Below are positions 11,558-13,519 of a stretch of DNA of 13,519 nt, one piece after another. Source of the DNA: Pseudomonadota bacterium (GTDB lineage Bacteria > Pseudomonadota > Gammaproteobacteria > Burkholderiales > Burkholderiaceae_C); the NCBI GenBank assembly GCA_023436025.1, contig JAEZKX010000109.1:1-13519 (forward strand), read 5' to 3'. Made by a program: the position numbers and the translations under genes. Numbering within the stretch: the stretch's first letter is position 1; the number at the start of each line of letters is the position of its first letter. The notes under the pieces are model-generated. The model ran no database searches. It saw nothing but the letters and a program-made list of their open reading frames with translations, and was not told the DNA's origin.

Positions 11558-13519
11558 ATGAAGCGGATGCTGATCAACGCCACGCAGGCGGAAGAACGCC
11601 GGCTGGCGATCGTCGATGGACAGAAGCTCCTCGACTACGAGATCGAGATCGAAGGGCGCGAACAGCGCAAGGGCAACATCTACAAGGCGGTCGTGACGCG
11701 GGTCGAGCCCTCGCTCGAGGCCTGCTTCGTCGACTACGGCGAAGACCGCCACGGCTTCCTGCCGTTCAAGGAAATCTCCAAGCAGTACTTCGCCGCCGGC
11801 GTGCCGGTGTCGCAGGCCCGGATCAACGACGTGATCAAGGAAGGGCAGGAGCTGCTGGTCCAGGTCGAGAAGGAAGAGCGCGGCAACAAGGGCGCGGCGC
11901 TGACCACCTTCATCTCGCTGGCCGGGCGCTACGTGGTGCTGATGCCCAACAACCCGCGCGGCGGTGGCGTCAGCCGCCGCATCGAGGGCGAGGACCGGCA
12001 GGAGCTCAAGGAGAACATGGACCAGTTGGAGTATCCCAACGGCATGTCCATCATCGCCCGCACGGCCGGCATCGGCCGCAGCGCCCCCGAGCTGCAGTGG
12101 GACCTGAACTACCTGCTGAAGCTGTGGTCCGCCATCGAAGGCGCGAGCAAGGGCGGCAAGGGCGCCTTCCTGATCTACCAGGAGTCCAGCCTGGTGATCC
12201 GCGCGATCCGTGACTACTTCAACCACGACATCGGCGACATCCTGATCGACACGGACGACATCTACGAGCAGGCGCACCAGTTCATGGCGCACGTGATGCC
12301 GGAACACGCGCAGCGCGTGAAGCGCTACCGCGACGATTCGCCGCTGTTCAGCCGCTTCCAGATCGAGCACCAGATCGAATCGGCCTACGCGCGCGAGGTC
12401 AAGCTGCCGTCCGGCGGAGTCATCGTCATCGACCACACCGAAGCGCTGGTCTCCATCGACGTCAACTCGGCGCGCGCCATCAAGGGCGGCGACATCGAGG
12501 AGACCGCCACCCGTACCAACCTGGAAGCCGCCGACGAGGTGGCGCGCCAGATGCGGCTGCGCGACCTGGGCGGCCTGATCGTCATCGACTTCATCGACAT
12601 GGAGGAGTCGAAGAACCGCCGCGAGGTCGAGAACCGCCTGCGCGACGCGCTGCGGCAGGACCGCGCCCGCGTGCAGTTCGGCTCGATCAGCAAGTTCGGC
12701 CTGATGGAGATGAGCCGCCAGCGGCTGCGCCCGGCGCTGTCCGAAGGCGCGTCCATCCCCTGCCCGCGCTGCGGCGGCCACGGCCACATCCGCGACACGG
12801 AAAGCTCGGCCCTGCAGATCCTGCGCATCATCCAGGAAGAGTCGATGAAGGACGGCACCGCCGCCGTGCACTGCCAGGTGCCGGTGGAAGTCGCCTCCTT
12901 CCTGCTCAACGAGAAGCGTACCGAGATCGCCAAGATCGAGCTCAAGCAGCGCGTGGCCGTGCTGATGGTGCCGAACAAGACGCTGGAGACGCCCAACTAC
13001 CGGCTGGAGCGCTTGAAGCACGACGACGCGCGCCTGGACAACCTCAAGGCCAGCTACCACATGGCCGAGGAGTTCGAGGACCCGACCACCGTGACGCGCC
13101 GTTCGCACGAGCGCGTGAACAAGCAGGAGCCGGTGATCAAGGGCGTGCTGCCCGACGCGCCGGCGCCCATGCCGGTGGCCCGGCCGCCGGTGCAGGAGCC
13201 CGTGGCCAAGGCCGCGCCGGCACCCGCCCCCACCCCTGCGGCAGCGCCCGCGCCCGTGCAGCAACCCGCAGAGCGCGGCTTCTTCGCCTGGTTGAAGACG
13301 GCCTTCGGCCTGGCACCGGCCAGCGAACCGGCGCGTGCGCCGGCCGCGCCTGTGGCGGCCGAGCCCAAGAAGGAAGAACGGCGCGAAGGTCGCCGGGACG
13401 GCCGCCGCGGCGAAAGCCGGGGCGAGCGTGGTGAACGCGGCGAGCGCAGTGAGCGGGGCGAACGCGGAGGCCGTGGCCGCCGCGAAGGCGAACCGCGCCG
13501 CGAACGCACGGTTGTCGAG
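11558..13519 (+). CDS. rne: Ribonuclease E, N-terminal catalytic half (3' end beyond window)
   Basis: RNase E is the main endonuclease of mRNA decay and rRNA/tRNA processing and the scaffold of the degradosome. The window holds 654 codons with no stop. The N-terminus MKRMLINATQAEERRLAIVDG is the expected start. The S1 domain spans about 37-120 (GNIYKAVVTRVEPSLEACFVDYG). The 5'-monophosphate sensor has Arg168-Thr169 in ARTAGIGRS. Metal-binding Asp301 (SIDVNSARA) and Asp344 (VIDFIDM) are present, as is the zinc link Cys402-Pro-Arg-Cys405. After about 530 comes a Pro/Ala-rich linker, then GFFAWLKTAFGL (574-585), which resembles the membrane-targeting helix of E. coli RNase E (565-585), then an Arg/Glu/Gly-rich segment typical of an RNA-binding arm. 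Full proteins in this group are near 1000 residues. Confidence 0.97.
   Translation, partial: MKRMLINATQAEERRLAIVDGQKLLDYEIEIEGREQRKGNIYKAVVTRVEPSLEACFVDYGEDRHGFLPFKEISKQYFAAGVPVSQARINDVIKEGQELLVQVEKEERGNKGAALTTFISLAGRYVVLMPNNPRGGGVSRRIEGEDRQELKENMDQLEYPNGMSIIARTAGIGRSAPELQWDLNYLLKLWSAIEGASKGGKGAFLIYQESSLVIRAIRDYFNHDIGDILIDTDDIYEQAHQFMAHVMPEHAQRVKRYRDDSPLFSRFQIEHQIESAYAREVKLPSGGVIVIDHTEALVSIDVNSARAIKGGDIEETATRTNLEAADEVARQMRLRDLGGLIVIDFIDMEESKNRREVENRLRDALRQDRARVQFGSISKFGLMEMSRQRLRPALSEGASIPCPRCGGHGHIRDTESSALQILRIIQEESMKDGTAAVHCQVPVEVASFLLNEKRTEIAKIELKQRVAVLMVPNKTLETPNYRLERLKHDDARLDNLKASYHMAEEFEDPTTVTRRSHERVNKQEPVIKGVLPDAPAPMPVARPPVQEPVAKAAPAPAPTPAAAPAPVQQPAERGFFAWLKTAFGLAPASEPARAPAAPVAAEPKKEERREGRRDGRRGESRGERGERGERSERGERGGRGRREGEPRRERTVVE
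13421..13465 (+). repeat. Tandem 9-nt repeat (Gly/Ser-Glu-Arg) in rne
   Basis: Five imperfect copies of a 9-nt unit (GGC GAG CGC and variants) encode GER-GER-GER-SER-GER within the disordered arm of RNase E. Third-codon positions vary between copies, so the protein repeat seems selected, not a recent slippage product. Related Arg-rich codons extend on both sides. Confidence 0.75.

Noticed and set aside
11441..13264. 607-codon open frame on the minus strand opposite rne
   Set aside because: The plus strand encodes unmistakable RNase E with all catalytic residues. Strong G/C preference at third codon positions removes stops from the antisense frame. The translation is His/Val/Asp-rich with no recognisable domain.
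19..13519. A novel defence, mobile or biosynthetic system
   Set aside because: Every long frame with good codon use belongs to a known housekeeping family in a conserved order. No repeats, nucleases of defence type, integrases or composition islands were found.

Overview
The window is about 13.5 kb of GC-rich chromosome from a betaproteobacterium, most likely order Burkholderiales. The acyl carrier protein, RNase E and fatty-acid genes look like those of the family Comamonadaceae, recalled from memory and not checked by search. It holds housekeeping genes in an ancient order, not an accessory island. The first 18 bases are not genomic: they match the Tn5/Nextera mosaic end with one extra A, so position 1 is almost certainly a contig end.

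Left half (19-6463, minus strand). In transcription order the genes are yceD, rpmF, plsX, fabH, fabD, fabG, acpP, fabF, then the first 46 codons of a small putative membrane protein cut by the contig end. This is the classical fab cluster. YceD and L32 serve the large ribosomal subunit. PlsX makes acyl-phosphate for phospholipid synthesis. FabD loads malonate onto ACP, FabH starts the chain, FabF elongates it and FabG does the first reduction. Most junctions are 4-nt overlaps or gaps under 41 nt. Three intergenic spaces hold structure: a perfect -10 box and leader hairpin before rpmF, a long hairpin between rpmF and plsX, and a small hairpin plus possible -10 before acpP.

Middle (6489-7855, plus strand). 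A YceF-type Maf nucleotide pyrophosphatase diverges from yceD only 25 nt away. It is coupled by TGATG to an RsmI-like SAM methyltransferase of unknown target. This pair converges on the next operon at a 10-bp hairpin.

Right half (7994-11051, minus strand). In transcription order the genes are rluC, a HAD phosphatase, a Rieske 2Fe-2S protein and a membrane-anchored S49 (SppA-type) peptidase. They are joined by a 44-nt overlap, a 1-nt overlap and a 1-nt gap. Divergently, rne (RNase E, plus strand) runs off the window at codon 654. Its likely promoter lies inside the first codons of rluC, and about 500 nt of structured, apparently non-coding leader precede it.

The order rne / rluC / yceF / yceD / rpmF / plsX / fabHDG / acpP / fabF is also that of Escherichia coli, with four extra genes here between rluC and the yceF-yceD pair. 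I found no mobile element, CRISPR array, tRNA, rRNA or plausible new defence or biosynthetic system. The points worth a second look are the adapter remnant, the rne control region and the intergenic hairpins.
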